Source: Extensimonas perlucida (GTDB lineage Bacteria; Pseudomonadota; Gammaproteobacteria; Burkholderiales; Burkholderiaceae_C). From it: 64,000 nt of DNA. A model generated the notes under the pieces. That model saw nothing but the letters and a program-made list of their open reading frames with translations, made no database searches and had not been told where the DNA came from. Shown piece by piece: positions 8,654-17,328 of this stretch. Where the stretch lies: the NCBI RefSeq assembly GCF_007655255.1, contig NZ_VMYE01000005.1:62001-126000 (forward strand), written 5' to 3'. Position numbers and translations under genes: made by a program. Each line of letters begins with the position of its first letter. Positions within the stretch are counted from its first letter, which is position 1.

Positions 8654-9723
8654 CCCGCTTTGGCTTTTCGGGCGCGGCGTGCGCGCGTGAGCGCTTGCGT
8701 GACGCTGCGCGGCTCGAGCCCGTACATCGCGGCAAACTGCGCTTCGGCGCGGCGCTGGGTTTCTGGCGTTGGCGCGGCGGCGCTGGCCTGGCTGGCGGCG
8801 CTGGCCTGGCTGGCGGCGCTGGCCTCGAAGGCGCGCAGCAAGGCCTCGTCCTTGGCGTTGCGCGCCGCCCATTCGGCCAGGGCCTCTTCGAGCAAAGCGT
8901 TGGCGGCCTCGTCGCGGCTGCGCACGCGCTCGATGTAGGCCTCGCGCGTGAGGCCTGAAGCCTCGAAGGCTGCCACCATGCGCCGGCGCAGCTGATCCTT
9001 GGCGTCTGCCGTGGCCGCAGCATCGGCGCCGGCGCGCGCCTGGCGGCGGCGGTGCACCTCGAGCAGCGCATGCAAGACATGCTCGGGCGCCAGGTCTTCG
9101 ACTGGCTGGCCCGCGAGGTCATAACGCTTGCCGCCCGCGGCCACGCTGTGCAGATAGCGCGTGGAGCGCGTGTGCAGGCCCAGCGCCTCCTTGAGCGCGG
9201 CGCGGTCGAAGGCGTCGGGGTGCGCGGCGGTCAGGTCCTGAAAAATGCCGCGCTTGAGCGGACGGAACACGGCGCCGAAGAGCTGCGGATAGAGCGCGGC
9301 GAGCTGCTCGAGCACGGGGTGCGTGCGGCGCGGCGTGCGGGTAGCGGCTTGCTGTCCTGGCGCAGGCGCAGACGCAGACGTGGACGACAGTGCCGCCGCT
9401 TGCGCAGGGCCATCGGCACTTGCGCGCGCTTGCGGGGCCTGCGCGGGTGTTCCCGCCCCGGTGCGCCCTGCCGGCTTGCGCCGCCGATGGCGCGCACGGC
9501 CTTGGCGCTGCGCGGCGGCTTCTTCGCCAGGCACTGTTGCTTGCAGCATGTCGGGTTGCGCCATGGGGACCTGCGCGCCGGCGTTGCTGCGCGTTTCAGG
9601 GGCGGCGGGACCCTCGGGCGCGGCATCCGCCTTGCTCGTCTGGGCGGCTTCGGGCATCCCGGCCATGTCCTGCACGGGGAGCGGTGGCTGGGCGGTAGGG
9701 GCTTGGAGTTCTTGTTCAGGCAT
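8650..9723 (-). CDS. proQ: ProQ/FinO-family RNA chaperone
   Basis: A 357-residue protein. Roughly residues 1-130 are Ala/Pro/Gln-rich low complexity with a basic patch (GRARHRRRKPAGRTG). The ProQ/FinO domain follows: LEQLAALYPQLFGAVFRPLK, DLTAAHPD, LKEALGLHTRSTRYLHSVA and RYDLAGQPV are hallmark segments. The family binds structured sRNAs and mRNA 3' ends. The C-terminal third is helical and charged, with an ASQASA duplication encoded by an 18-bp tandem repeat near 8779-8826. The large extensions make it longer than E. coli ProQ (about 230 residues). It ends 3 bp into the antitoxin remnant on the other strand. Confidence 0.88.
   Translation of the reverse strand: MPEQELQAPTAQPPLPVQDMAGMPEAAQTSKADAAPEGPAAPETRSNAGAQVPMAQPDMLQATVPGEEAAAQRQGRARHRRRKPAGRTGAGTPAQAPQARASADGPAQAAALSSTSASAPAPGQQAATRTPRRTHPVLEQLAALYPQLFGAVFRPLKRGIFQDLTAAHPDAFDRAALKEALGLHTRSTRYLHSVAAGGKRYDLAGQPVEDLAPEHVLHALLEVHRRRQARAGADAAATADAKDQLRRRMVAAFEASGLTREAYIERVRSRDEAANALLEEALAEWAARNAKDEALLRAFEASAASQASAASQASAAAPTPETQRRAEAQFAAMYGLEPRSVTQALTRARRARKAKAG
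8779..8826. repeat. 18-bp tandem repeat inside proQ
   Basis: The unit GCTGGCCTGGCTGGCGGC is repeated twice with a partial third copy. It encodes repeated Ser/Gln/Ala residues in the ProQ C-terminal part; being a multiple of three it can vary in number without breaking the frame. Confidence 0.7.
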
Positions 9724-9776
9724 GGTGTCGGATGGGGGCGGCCATTTTCATTTTCTACGGCACGAGGCGTTTGTGG

Positions 9777-11024
9777 TCAGGACAGGCATTCGTCGAGCAG
9801 TTCGACCCAATGGCGCACGGGCAGCTCGGTGCCGCTTTGCAGGTGTGTGATGCAGCCGACGTTGGCGCTCAGGATGGCCGCGGGTTGCAGCGTCTGCAGT
9901 TGGCCGAGCTTGCGGTCGCGCAGCGACTGCGCGATTTTCGGCTCGAGCAGCGCATAGGTGCCCGCCGAACCGCAGCACAAGTGCGCCTCGGCGGGCGCGC
10001 GCTGCAGGCGCAGGCCCAGCGCGGCCAGTTGCGTCTCGACCACGTCGCGCAGCTGCTGGCCGTGCTGCAGCGTGCACGGCGGGTGGTAGGCGTAGAGCGC
10101 CGCGCGCGCCCGATCTGCGCCCTGCATGCGCGCTTGCAGGCGCGGCACCAGGTCGGGCAAGAGCTCGCTCAAGTCGCGCGCGAGCGCGCTGATGCGCGCG
10201 GCCTTGTCGGCGTAGGCGGGGTCATCGCGCAGGTGATAGCCATACTCCTTGACCATGAGGCCGCAGCCCGAAGCGTTGATGACGATGGCCTCCACCCCGC
10301 CTTGCCCTCCTTCGGGCTCAACCCACGGCCACCAGGCGGCTATGTTCTCGCGCATCTGCGCCTTGCCGCCCTCCTGGTCATTGAGGTGGAACTTCACCGC
10401 GCCGCAGCAGCCTGCCTCGGGAGCCAGTACGGTCTGCAGGCCCGCAGCATCGAGCACGCGCGCCGTGGCCGCGTTGATATTGGGCAGCAGCGCGGGCTGT
10501 ACGCAGCCGGCCAGCAGCAGCACCTTGCGCGCGTGCGTGCGCGTGGGCCAGGTGCCGGCAGACTGCACAGGTGGCACCTTGGCGCGCAGCGCCGCGGGCA
10601 GCAAGGGGCGCAGCGCCTGCCCGAGCCTGAGCGCGGGCGCGAACAGCGGCGAAGGCAGTCCCTCTTTGAGCAGCCAGCGCAGTGCGCGCGCGCCCACGGG
10701 GCGCGGCACCTTTTCTTCAACGAGCTGGCGGCCGATGTCGATCAGGTGGCCGTACTGCACACCGCTCGGGCAGGTGCTTTCGCAGTTGCGACAGGTCAGG
10801 CACCGGTCCAGGTGCTGCTGCGTCTTGCGCGTGGGCGTGGCGCCTTCGAGCACCTGCTTGATGAGGTAAATACGCCCGCGCGGGCCGTCGAGCTCGTCGC
10901 CGAGCAGCTGGTAAGTCGGGCAGGTGGCCGTGCAAAAGCCGCAGTGCACGCATTTGCGCAAAATGGCCTCGGCCTCGCGGCCTGCAGCCGTGGCGCGGTA
11001 TTCGGGGGTGAGCTGGGTTTGCAT
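9777..11024 (-). CDS. glcF: Glycolate oxidase iron-sulfur subunit GlcF
   Basis: A 415-residue protein with two 4Fe-4S motifs, CVHCGFCTATCP and CLTCRNCESTCPSG, in the N-terminal 100 residues, followed by two CCG-type domains (GCCGAVKFH, HLCCGSAGTY) as in heterodisulfide-reductase-like subunits. With GlcD and GlcE it oxidises glycolate to glyoxylate at the membrane. The start MQTQLTPEYR gives the usual N-terminus; the frame continues 43 codons upstream into glcE. It lies 8 bp after glcE in one operon. No glcD is present in the window. Confidence 0.93.
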   Translation of the reverse strand: MQTQLTPEYRATAAGREAEAILRKCVHCGFCTATCPTYQLLGDELDGPRGRIYLIKQVLEGATPTRKTQQHLDRCLTCRNCESTCPSGVQYGHLIDIGRQLVEEKVPRPVGARALRWLLKEGLPSPLFAPALRLGQALRPLLPAALRAKVPPVQSAGTWPTRTHARKVLLLAGCVQPALLPNINAATARVLDAAGLQTVLAPEAGCCGAVKFHLNDQEGGKAQMRENIAAWWPWVEPEGGQGGVEAIVINASGCGLMVKEYGYHLRDDPAYADKAARISALARDLSELLPDLVPRLQARMQGADRARAALYAYHPPCTLQHGQQLRDVVETQLAALGLRLQRAPAEAHLCCGSAGTYALLEPKIAQSLRDRKLGQLQTLQPAAILSANVGCITHLQSGTELPVRHWVELLDECLS

Positions 11025-11032
11025 GGGCTTTC

Positions 11033-12208
11033 CTAGCCGTGCAGATCCATGCGGCCAGGGTTGAAGATGCCCGCCGGATCGAAGGCCGCGCGCACGCGTG
11101 CCTGGATTTTTTGCAGTGCCGGGGATTGCACGCCAAAAAGGCCCTGATGGCAATATCCACCTGCGCTAGGCGCTCTGAAAATTGATGCACTTGCGCCCAC
11201 GGCCCGTGCAGCCTCGACGAGCACCGCAGCGTCTGCCAGCGGCGCTTGCACCCAGCGCAGCGCGCCGTGCCATTCGAGCAGCGGCGCGCTGGCCGCTGCA
11301 GGCAAGGCGAGCACCGGCGCCGTCGCCGGCAGCGACAGGCGCCACAGCGCATGCGTGGGTGCGCGCGCGGCAAACCAGGGCAAGGTCTGCTCGCGGCAGC
11401 CCTGCCAATGCGCAGCCGCTTCCTGCGCATCGAGCCGCTCTCCGCCCAGCGCGCGGCAGGCCTCCTCGACCGCCGCCGCGGCGCCGCGCAGGCGCACATG
11501 CAGGCAACCCGGCTGCCGCTGCATATCGCCGTTGCCAGCGTCACCACCAGCGTGATCCACAGGCACCCAGCTGCTCGCGTTGAGCGGCAGGGGCTGGCGC
11601 GCCCAGTCGAGCACGCGCTGCAAGGCCTCGGCCTGGGTGCAGGCAAAGCGCAGCGTGGCCTCGGCCGGCGCCACGGGCAAGACCTTGAGGCTCAGCTGCG
11701 TGATCACACCCAGCGTACCCCAGGCGCCGGCCATGAGGCGCGAGACGTCGTAACCCGCGACGTTCTTCATCACCTGCCCGCCAAAGCACAGCACCTCGCC
11801 CCGGCCGTTGACCAGGTGCAGGCCCAGCACGTAGTCGCGCACCGCGCCCACGCTCACGCGCGCGGGGCCGCTCAAACCCGCGGCCACCATGCCGCCCACC
11901 GTGGCCCCGGCGCCAGAACCGGGCGCGGCGAAGTGCGGCGGCTCGAACGGCAGGCACTGCCTGCGCTCGGCCAGTGCGGCCTCGAGTTGCGCCAGCGGCG
12001 TGCCCGCCCAGGCCGTGACGACGAGTTCGCTCGGCTCGTAGCTCACGATGCCCGCGAGTGCGCGCGTGTCGAGCACGGCGCCTCGCAAGCTCCCGAGCCC
12101 GGCCAGGCCGTGAAAATCCTTGGTACCCCCACCGCGCAGACGCAAAGGCGTGCGCGCCGCGGCTGCGGCGCGCACCTGGTCTATGGTCTGTTGCAAGGCT
12201 GGGTGCAT
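11033..12208 (-). CDS. glcE: Glycolate oxidase FAD-binding subunit GlcE
   Basis: A 391-residue FAD-binding type 4 (PCMH) oxidase subunit. The flavin-binding region LRLRGGGTKDF and PGSGAGATVGGMVAAGLSGP is clear, followed by MKNVAGYDVSRLMAGAWGTL. The C-terminal FNPGRMDLHG is typical of GlcE and GlcD. The ATG at 12208 was chosen; a TTG seven codons upstream is possible. It is transcribed with glcF. The catalytic subunit GlcD must be encoded elsewhere. Confidence 0.92.
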   Translation of the reverse strand: MHPALQQTIDQVRAAAAARTPLRLRGGGTKDFHGLAGLGSLRGAVLDTRALAGIVSYEPSELVVTAWAGTPLAQLEAALAERRQCLPFEPPHFAAPGSGAGATVGGMVAAGLSGPARVSVGAVRDYVLGLHLVNGRGEVLCFGGQVMKNVAGYDVSRLMAGAWGTLGVITQLSLKVLPVAPAEATLRFACTQAEALQRVLDWARQPLPLNASSWVPVDHAGGDAGNGDMQRQPGCLHVRLRGAAAAVEEACRALGGERLDAQEAAAHWQGCREQTLPWFAARAPTHALWRLSLPATAPVLALPAAASAPLLEWHGALRWVQAPLADAAVLVEAARAVGASASIFRAPSAGGYCHQGLFGVQSPALQKIQARVRAAFDPAGIFNPGRMDLHG

Positions 12209-12321
12209 GGTCTTTCCGTGGGGGTGCAATGGTAGCGGCTCTGCAGTTTCTTGCGCTGGCCCACCAGTGGCCGCGCTACACTTTCCCCGACCTCACGCAA
12301 AAGCGTACCTCAGGAAGCACC

Positions 12322-12789
12322 ATGCCACCGACCGCAACCCCCGACACTCCCATCGCCAACGCTGCACCCATGCAGTGGAGCGACGCCTATCTGCTTGGCT
12401 ACGGCCCCATGGACGCGCTGCACGAGGAGTTCGTGACCCTCGTGCACCAGTTGCAGACCGCGCCCGATGCCGACCTACCAGGTCTGCTCGATGCCTTTGC
12501 CGAGCATGCGCAAAGGCATTTCAGTGAGGAGGAAGCCTGGATGGAAGAAACCAACTTCCCGGCGCGCGGCTGCCATGCCGACGAGCATGCGGCGGTGATG
12601 AAGTCGGTGCACGAAGTGCGCGAAGTGCTCGCGCAAGGCCGCAGCGATGTGTGCCGCTCGCTCGCGCAGGCACTCGCCAACTGGTTTCCGGGCCATGCCG
12701 ACTACCTCGACTCGGCCCTGTCGCACTGGATGTGCAAGCGGCGCCTGGGCGGCAAGCCCGTGGTGATCCGGCGCAATCTACAAAAATAG
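12322..12789 (+). CDS. Bacteriohemerythrin
   Basis: A 155-residue single-domain hemerythrin. The di-iron ligands appear in order: H34 in MDALHEEF, the HAQRHFSEEE motif, the pair in CHADEHAAV and HADYLDSALSHW. Such proteins bind O2 reversibly and serve in oxygen storage, delivery or sensing. The ATG at 12322 is preceded by AGGA. The gene is divergent from glcE, with 113 bp between the start codons. The protein is soluble, without a signal peptide. Confidence 0.88.
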   Translation: MPPTATPDTPIANAAPMQWSDAYLLGYGPMDALHEEFVTLVHQLQTAPDADLPGLLDAFAEHAQRHFSEEEAWMEETNFPARGCHADEHAAVMKSVHEVREVLAQGRSDVCRSLAQALANWFPGHADYLDSALSHWMCKRRLGGKPVVIRRNLQK

Positions 12790-12832
12790 TAGCTGCTTGC
12801 GCTTGATACACCTTGGCTTAATGGCTTTTTTG
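12783..12832 (-). repeat. Dispersed ~46-bp 'GCAAGCAGCT' repeat, copy 1 (intergenic)
   Basis: Read on the minus strand it matches the copies in speB, dsbD and uvrD: an AAAAGCC-like left block, about 20 variable bases, then GCGCAAGCAGCT and an AT-rich tail. It overlaps the last codons of the hemerythrin gene and lies in the convergent gap before gabT. Confidence 0.5.
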
Positions 12833-12875
12833 CTTGTTTTTTGCCAAGGTGTCTCAGGCGGCGCGCGGAAACAGT

Positions 12876-14159
12876 TCATGCCGCGCGCAGCGCCGCTTCG
12901 AGGAGGTCCAGCCCTTCGGCAAACAGCGCGTCGGGGATGGTCAGCGGGAACAGAAAGCGCAGCACGTTCGCCTCGGTGCCGCAGCTGAGCAGAATCAGCC
13001 CGCGCGCCAGCGCCTCGGCCTGCACGCGGCGCGTGAATTCGGCGTCGGCGGCGCCGGTTGCGGGGTCGCGCAGCTCGGCCGCCACCATGGCGCCGAGGCC
13101 CCGCACCTCGGCGATCTGCGGCACCTGCGCGCGCACGGCCTGGAGCCGCGCCTGCAGCTGCGCGCCCAGCCGCGCACCGCGCTCGGGGAGTTTTTCTTCG
13201 TGCATGACCTCGATCACCGCGTGCGCGGCGGCCACCGCGAGCGGGTTGCCCGCATAAGTGCCCCCGAGCCCGCCCGGCGCCGGGGCGTCCATGATCTCGG
13301 CGCGGCCCGTGACGGCCGACAGCGGCAGCCCCGCGGCGAGCGACTTGGCGCTGGTCAGCAGGTCGGGCAGCACGCCGGTCTGCGCGTGGTAGTGCTCCAT
13401 CGCAAACAGCTTGCCGGTGCGCCCGAAGCCGCTTTGCACCTCGTCGGCAATGAGCACGATGCCGTGCGTGTCGCACAGCGTGCGCAGCCATTGCACGGCC
13501 GCGGGGTCGATGACGTTGAAGCCGCCTTCGCCTTGCACGGGCTCGAAGATGATCGCGGCGACGCGTGTGGGCTCGATGTCGGACTTGAACAGGCGCTCGA
13601 GTGCTTTTTGCGCCTCAGCAAGGCCGCCGCCCTCACGCGGAAACGGCACGTGGTAGATCTCGGGCGGGAATGGGCCGAAGCCCGCCTTGTAGGGCTGCAC
13701 CTTGCCCGTGAGCGCCACGGCAAACAGGCTGCGGCCGTGGAAGGCGCCGTCGAAGGCGATCACGCCCGCGCGGCCGGTGTAGGCGCGCGCGATCTTGATC
13801 GCGTTCTCCACGGCCTCGGCGCCCGTGGAAAACAGCGCGGTTTTCTTCGCGAACTTGCCCGGCGTGAGTTCGTTGAGCTTTTCTGCAAGCGCCACGTAAC
13901 TCTCGTAGGGCACGACCTGGTAGCAGGTGTGCGTGAAGCGCTGCAGCTGCGCGGTGAGCGCGGCCACGACCTTGGGGTGGCGGTGGCCGACGTTGAGCAC
14001 CGCGATGCCGCCGGCAAAATCGATGAAGCGACGCCCCTCGACGTCCCAGAGCTCGGCGCCTTCGGCACGCGCGGCAAAAAACTGCGCCATCACGCCGACG
14101 CCGCGCGGCGTGGCCGAGGCCTTGCGCGCCAGCAGTTGTTCATTGCGGGAGTGGTTCAT
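12876..14159 (-). CDS. gabT: 4-aminobutyrate aminotransferase
   Basis: A 427-residue class III PLP aminotransferase converting GABA and 2-oxoglutarate to succinate semialdehyde and glutamate. FSTGAEAVENAIKIAR, the IADEVQSGFGRTGK motif with the PLP-Asp, and TSAKSLAAGLPLSAVTGR with the catalytic Lys are present. The start MNHSRNEQLL is preceded by a GGAATTCC-like sequence. It is the last gene of the putrescine block and completes conversion of PuuD-released GABA; no dedicated succinate-semialdehyde dehydrogenase gene lies in the window. Confidence 0.93.
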   Translation of the reverse strand: MNHSRNEQLLARKASATPRGVGVMAQFFAARAEGAELWDVEGRRFIDFAGGIAVLNVGHRHPKVVAALTAQLQRFTHTCYQVVPYESYVALAEKLNELTPGKFAKKTALFSTGAEAVENAIKIARAYTGRAGVIAFDGAFHGRSLFAVALTGKVQPYKAGFGPFPPEIYHVPFPREGGGLAEAQKALERLFKSDIEPTRVAAIIFEPVQGEGGFNVIDPAAVQWLRTLCDTHGIVLIADEVQSGFGRTGKLFAMEHYHAQTGVLPDLLTSAKSLAAGLPLSAVTGRAEIMDAPAPGGLGGTYAGNPLAVAAAHAVIEVMHEEKLPERGARLGAQLQARLQAVRAQVPQIAEVRGLGAMVAAELRDPATGAADAEFTRRVQAEALARGLILLSCGTEANVLRFLFPLTIPDALFAEGLDLLEAALRAA

Positions 14160-14243
14160 GGGGAATTCCTCGTGAAGAATACAGGAGCGGCAGGAGTGGC
14201 CAGCGCGGCGCAGCGCAGGCCCCGCGATCAACAAAAAGCACGC

Positions 14244-15761
14244 TCAGCGCGGCGCGATGCGCATCCAGGTGGTTTTGAGCTCGGTGTATTTGTCGAAGGC
14301 GTGCAGCGACTTGTCGCGCCCGTTGCCCGACTGCTTGACGCCGCCGAAAGGCACGGTGATGTCGTCCTCGTCGTACTGGTTGACGTGCACCGTGCCGGCC
14401 TGGAGCGCGCGCGACACGCGCACGGCGCGGTCGAGATTGCGCGTCCACACCGCGGCGTGCAGGCCGTAGGTGGAATCGTTGGCGATGGCGATGGCTTCTT
14501 CTTCGGTGCGAAAGCGCAGCACCGCGAGCACCGGGCCGAAGATTTCCTCCTGCGCGATCTTCATGCGCTGGTGCACCTTGTCGAACACCGTGGGCGCGAC
14601 GAACTGCCCGCCCGTGTGCTCGAGCACGCGCGTGCCGCCCACGAGGCATTGCGCGCCTTCGGCCAGGCCCGACGCGATGTAGCCGAGCACGGTCTGCGTC
14701 TGCGTGGCATCGACGAGCGCGCCAAGCTGGGTCTGCGGGTCGAGCGGGTCGCCTGGCGCGTATTGCGGCACCTGGGCCAGCAGTTTTTCAAGAAAGGCGT
14801 CGGCGATGTCCTCCTGCAGCAGCAGACGCGAGGGCGCGTTGCAGCTTTCGCCCTGGTTGTAGAACATGCTGCCCGCGGCCGTGGCGGCGGCGCCGTCGAG
14901 GTCGTCGAAATCGGCAAACACGATGTTCGCCGACTTGCCGCCGAGCTCGTTGTAGATGCGCTTGAGGTTGCTGCGGCCCGCGTATTCGAGCATGCGCCGC
15001 CCCGTGCGCGTGGAGCCCGTGAAGCCGATCACATCGACGTCCAGGTGCAGCGCGAGCGCCTCGCCGGCTTCGTGGCCGTAGCCCGGCACCACGTTGAGCA
15101 CGCCCGGCGGCAGCCCGGCTGTGAGCGCGAGCTCGGCCATGCGCAAGGCCGTCAGCGGCGACTTTTCGCTCGGCTTGAGCACCACCGAGTTGCCCGCGGC
15201 AAGCGCGGGCCCGAGCTTCCACGCCGCCATGAGCATGGGGTAGTTCCAGGGCACGATGGCGCCGACCACGCCTACAGGCTCGCGCGTGACCAGCGCCAGC
15301 GCGCTGTCGGCCGTGGGCGCGATTTCGTCATAGACCTTGTCCACGGCCTCGCCGTACCACTGGATGCAGCGCGCCGCGCCGGGCACGTCGGCCCAGAGGC
15401 TGTGCTGGATGGGCTTGCCCATGTCCAGGGTTTCGAGCAGGGCGAGCTCCTCGCGTGCCGCGAGCATGGCGGCGGCAAAGTCTTGCAGCACTTTTTTGCG
15501 CGCGGCCGGCGACTTGCCCGCCCAGCGCCTATCGACGAAAGCGGCGCGCGCAGACGCGACGGCGCGGTGGATGTCCGCCGCCTGGCCGCGCGCCACGCGC
15601 GTGAGCACGCGGCCGTCGAGCGGCGAGATGCAATCGAAACATTGGCCGTCGGCCGCGTCTTCGCGCCGGCCTTCGATCCACATACGGCCATCGATGCCGC
15701 GTGCGAGCAGTTCAGCCGCGCGCGCGTGCCAGAAATCACGTGAGGAAGAGGCGTTGTTCAT
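14244..15761 (-). CDS. puuC: Gamma-glutamyl-gamma-aminobutyraldehyde dehydrogenase
   Basis: A 505-residue NAD(P)-dependent aldehyde dehydrogenase. PWNYPMLMAAWKLGPALAAG, GFTGSTRTGRRM, the general base E272 in NELGGKSANIV and the nucleophile C307 in FYNQGESCNAPSRL are in place. The family includes PuuC, which oxidises gamma-glutamyl-aminobutyraldehyde to gamma-glutamyl-GABA and may also act on succinate semialdehyde. Neighbouring puuA, puuB, puuD and gabT support the PuuC call. It lies 84 bp upstream of gabT on the same strand. Confidence 0.88.
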   Translation of the reverse strand: MNNASSSRDFWHARAAELLARGIDGRMWIEGRREDAADGQCFDCISPLDGRVLTRVARGQAADIHRAVASARAAFVDRRWAGKSPAARKKVLQDFAAAMLAAREELALLETLDMGKPIQHSLWADVPGAARCIQWYGEAVDKVYDEIAPTADSALALVTREPVGVVGAIVPWNYPMLMAAWKLGPALAAGNSVVLKPSEKSPLTALRMAELALTAGLPPGVLNVVPGYGHEAGEALALHLDVDVIGFTGSTRTGRRMLEYAGRSNLKRIYNELGGKSANIVFADFDDLDGAAATAAGSMFYNQGESCNAPSRLLLQEDIADAFLEKLLAQVPQYAPGDPLDPQTQLGALVDATQTQTVLGYIASGLAEGAQCLVGGTRVLEHTGGQFVAPTVFDKVHQRMKIAQEEIFGPVLAVLRFRTEEEAIAIANDSTYGLHAAVWTRNLDRAVRVSRALQAGTVHVNQYDEDDITVPFGGVKQSGNGRDKSLHAFDKYTELKTTWMRIAPR

Positions 15762-15839
15762 GGGACAGCTCCAGCAAGTTCGAGGCTGCCAGCAGCCCCA
15801 GCGGGCACCGTGGGGGCATGGCCTGGCTTGCCAAACCGA

Positions 15840-17273
15840 TCAGAAGCTCACCACCACCGAGGCTGCGAGCAGGTTGTTGTATTTGCGGTAGCTGCCGTCG
15901 GACGTGTTGAGGAAGGTTGCGCGGCTCGCGCGGTCGTAGCGGTATTCGAGCTTGAGCGTGGTGGACTGGTTGTAGAGGTAGTTCATGCCCAGCGACAAGG
16001 CGTAGCGGTTCGCGCCGGAATTACCGTCCGTCGTGACCCATTCGCCAGTGAGCGGGTCACGCACATAGCCGGGCCCGAAGCCGTTGACGCCGTTGAAGCT
16101 CTGCCCTGCGCTCGACACGTTCATGTAGCCGCCGGGCAGGCCGCCGCCATTTTTCTTGTTGTTGAGGTAGTCGGCGCGCGCAAAACCGAGGAAGCGCGGG
16201 CTGAAGTTGTAGGTCATCATGCCCGAGAGGCCCCACCACTTCGCGGTATCGCCGTTGTAGGCCGCGCCGGTTTGCTGGCCGTAGCCGACCTGGCCGTAGT
16301 AGCCCCAGTCGCCCTTGGTGACGAAGCCATCGACCTCGAACATTGCGGCCGACGAAGTGCCCGTGCGGTACAGCGCCGTGGCGCCGTCGGCGGGGCTCAC
16401 GTTGGCGTTGGGCAGCTTGCCCACCATGCCCCAGAAGCCCACGCCTGCGTCGTCGTAGCCGGGGATGGCGTAGTCGGCGCGGAACACCGCCGCGGGCGCG
16501 CGTCCGCCGTTGCCGCTGTAGTAGTAGCGCGGCGAGTTCATGTTGGCGAGCATGGCCTTGACTTCCCACTTGCCGCGTATGAGGTGCATGCCTACGCCGG
16601 TGTAGGACGTGAGCTCGGCAAAGTCGAACAGCAGGTTGTGGGTGATGGGCTTCATCTCGTTGCCCCAGGTCGATTCGTAGCCCTCCCAGTCGGGGATCTG
16701 GCCGGCGATCAGGCGCGTGTTCTTGTCGCCTTCGAGCGGGATAGAGACCGAGGCCTCGTGCACGATGGAGCTGCCGTTGGAGATCGCGCCCGCGCCGCGC
16801 TCGGGGGCGAGCACCAGCGTCCACTGGGTGCCTTCTTCGGTCTCTTTGGCAAACGAGAGGTAGGCGCTGCCGAAATACGAGTTGTCGTAGTTGTAGATCG
16901 AGCTGTCGCCCGCCGCGCCGTTCGCGCGGTTCAGGAAGACGAACGAGCCCGACTGCTGCGCCTGGTTGTAAACATACGCCGGCGCGATCATGCCGGTGAT
17001 CGTGAGCCCCCGGAAGCCCGACGTTTCCAGCGCCTGCTTGACGCCACTGAGCTGCACATCGGCACGGTCGGCCGTCTGGCCGGCCTCTGCGGTGGCGCGC
17101 TGGTTTTCCTCGATCTGGGTCTGCTGGCTCCTGACCTGCGCCTCGAGCTGCTGCACCTTGGCCTTGAGCGCCTCGATCTCGCGCAGGATGTCGGCGTTGG
17201 TGTCGGCCCGCGCCAGCATGGGCTCCAGGGCCAGGGCCAGGGTCAGAATGGGAAGGCGGAACTTGTGGTGCAT
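15840..17273 (-). CDS. DUF3138-family outer-membrane porin-like protein
   Basis: A 477-residue protein with a signal peptide (MHHKFRLPILTLALALEPML ending near ARA), then a coiled coil (ILREIEALKAKVQQLEAQ) of the sort that tethers porins to peptidoglycan, then repeated amphipathic beta strands rich in Tyr and Gly and ending in a terminal F (VVVSF). This is the architecture of DUF3138 outer-membrane proteins of Burkholderiales. It sits between potI and puuC in the polyamine block, 55 bp downstream of potI, which suggests a channel for polyamines or GABA. That role is inference. Confidence 0.75.
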   Translation of the reverse strand: MHHKFRLPILTLALALEPMLARADTNADILREIEALKAKVQQLEAQVRSQQTQIEENQRATAEAGQTADRADVQLSGVKQALETSGFRGLTITGMIAPAYVYNQAQQSGSFVFLNRANGAAGDSSIYNYDNSYFGSAYLSFAKETEEGTQWTLVLAPERGAGAISNGSSIVHEASVSIPLEGDKNTRLIAGQIPDWEGYESTWGNEMKPITHNLLFDFAELTSYTGVGMHLIRGKWEVKAMLANMNSPRYYYSGNGGRAPAAVFRADYAIPGYDDAGVGFWGMVGKLPNANVSPADGATALYRTGTSSAAMFEVDGFVTKGDWGYYGQVGYGQQTGAAYNGDTAKWWGLSGMMTYNFSPRFLGFARADYLNNKKNGGGLPGGYMNVSSAGQSFNGVNGFGPGYVRDPLTGEWVTTDGNSGANRYALSLGMNYLYNQSTTLKLEYRYDRASRATFLNTSDGSYRKYNNLLAASVVVSF

Positions 17274-17328
17274 GGTTTTTCCCCTCAGCTTGGTGACAAA
17301 ACTGTGCAACCGACGCGTGAAACGCGCG

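Noticed and set aside
8779-8826. Tandem 18-bp units considered as a CRISPR array
   Set aside because: The units are directly adjacent without spacers, lie within a coding sequence, and no cas genes are nearby.
12834-15743. 969-codon plus-strand reading frame opposite gabT and puuC
   Set aside because: It mirrors two well-supported minus-strand genes, has no domain, and its length is explained by the lack of AT-rich stop codons in high-GC antisense frames.
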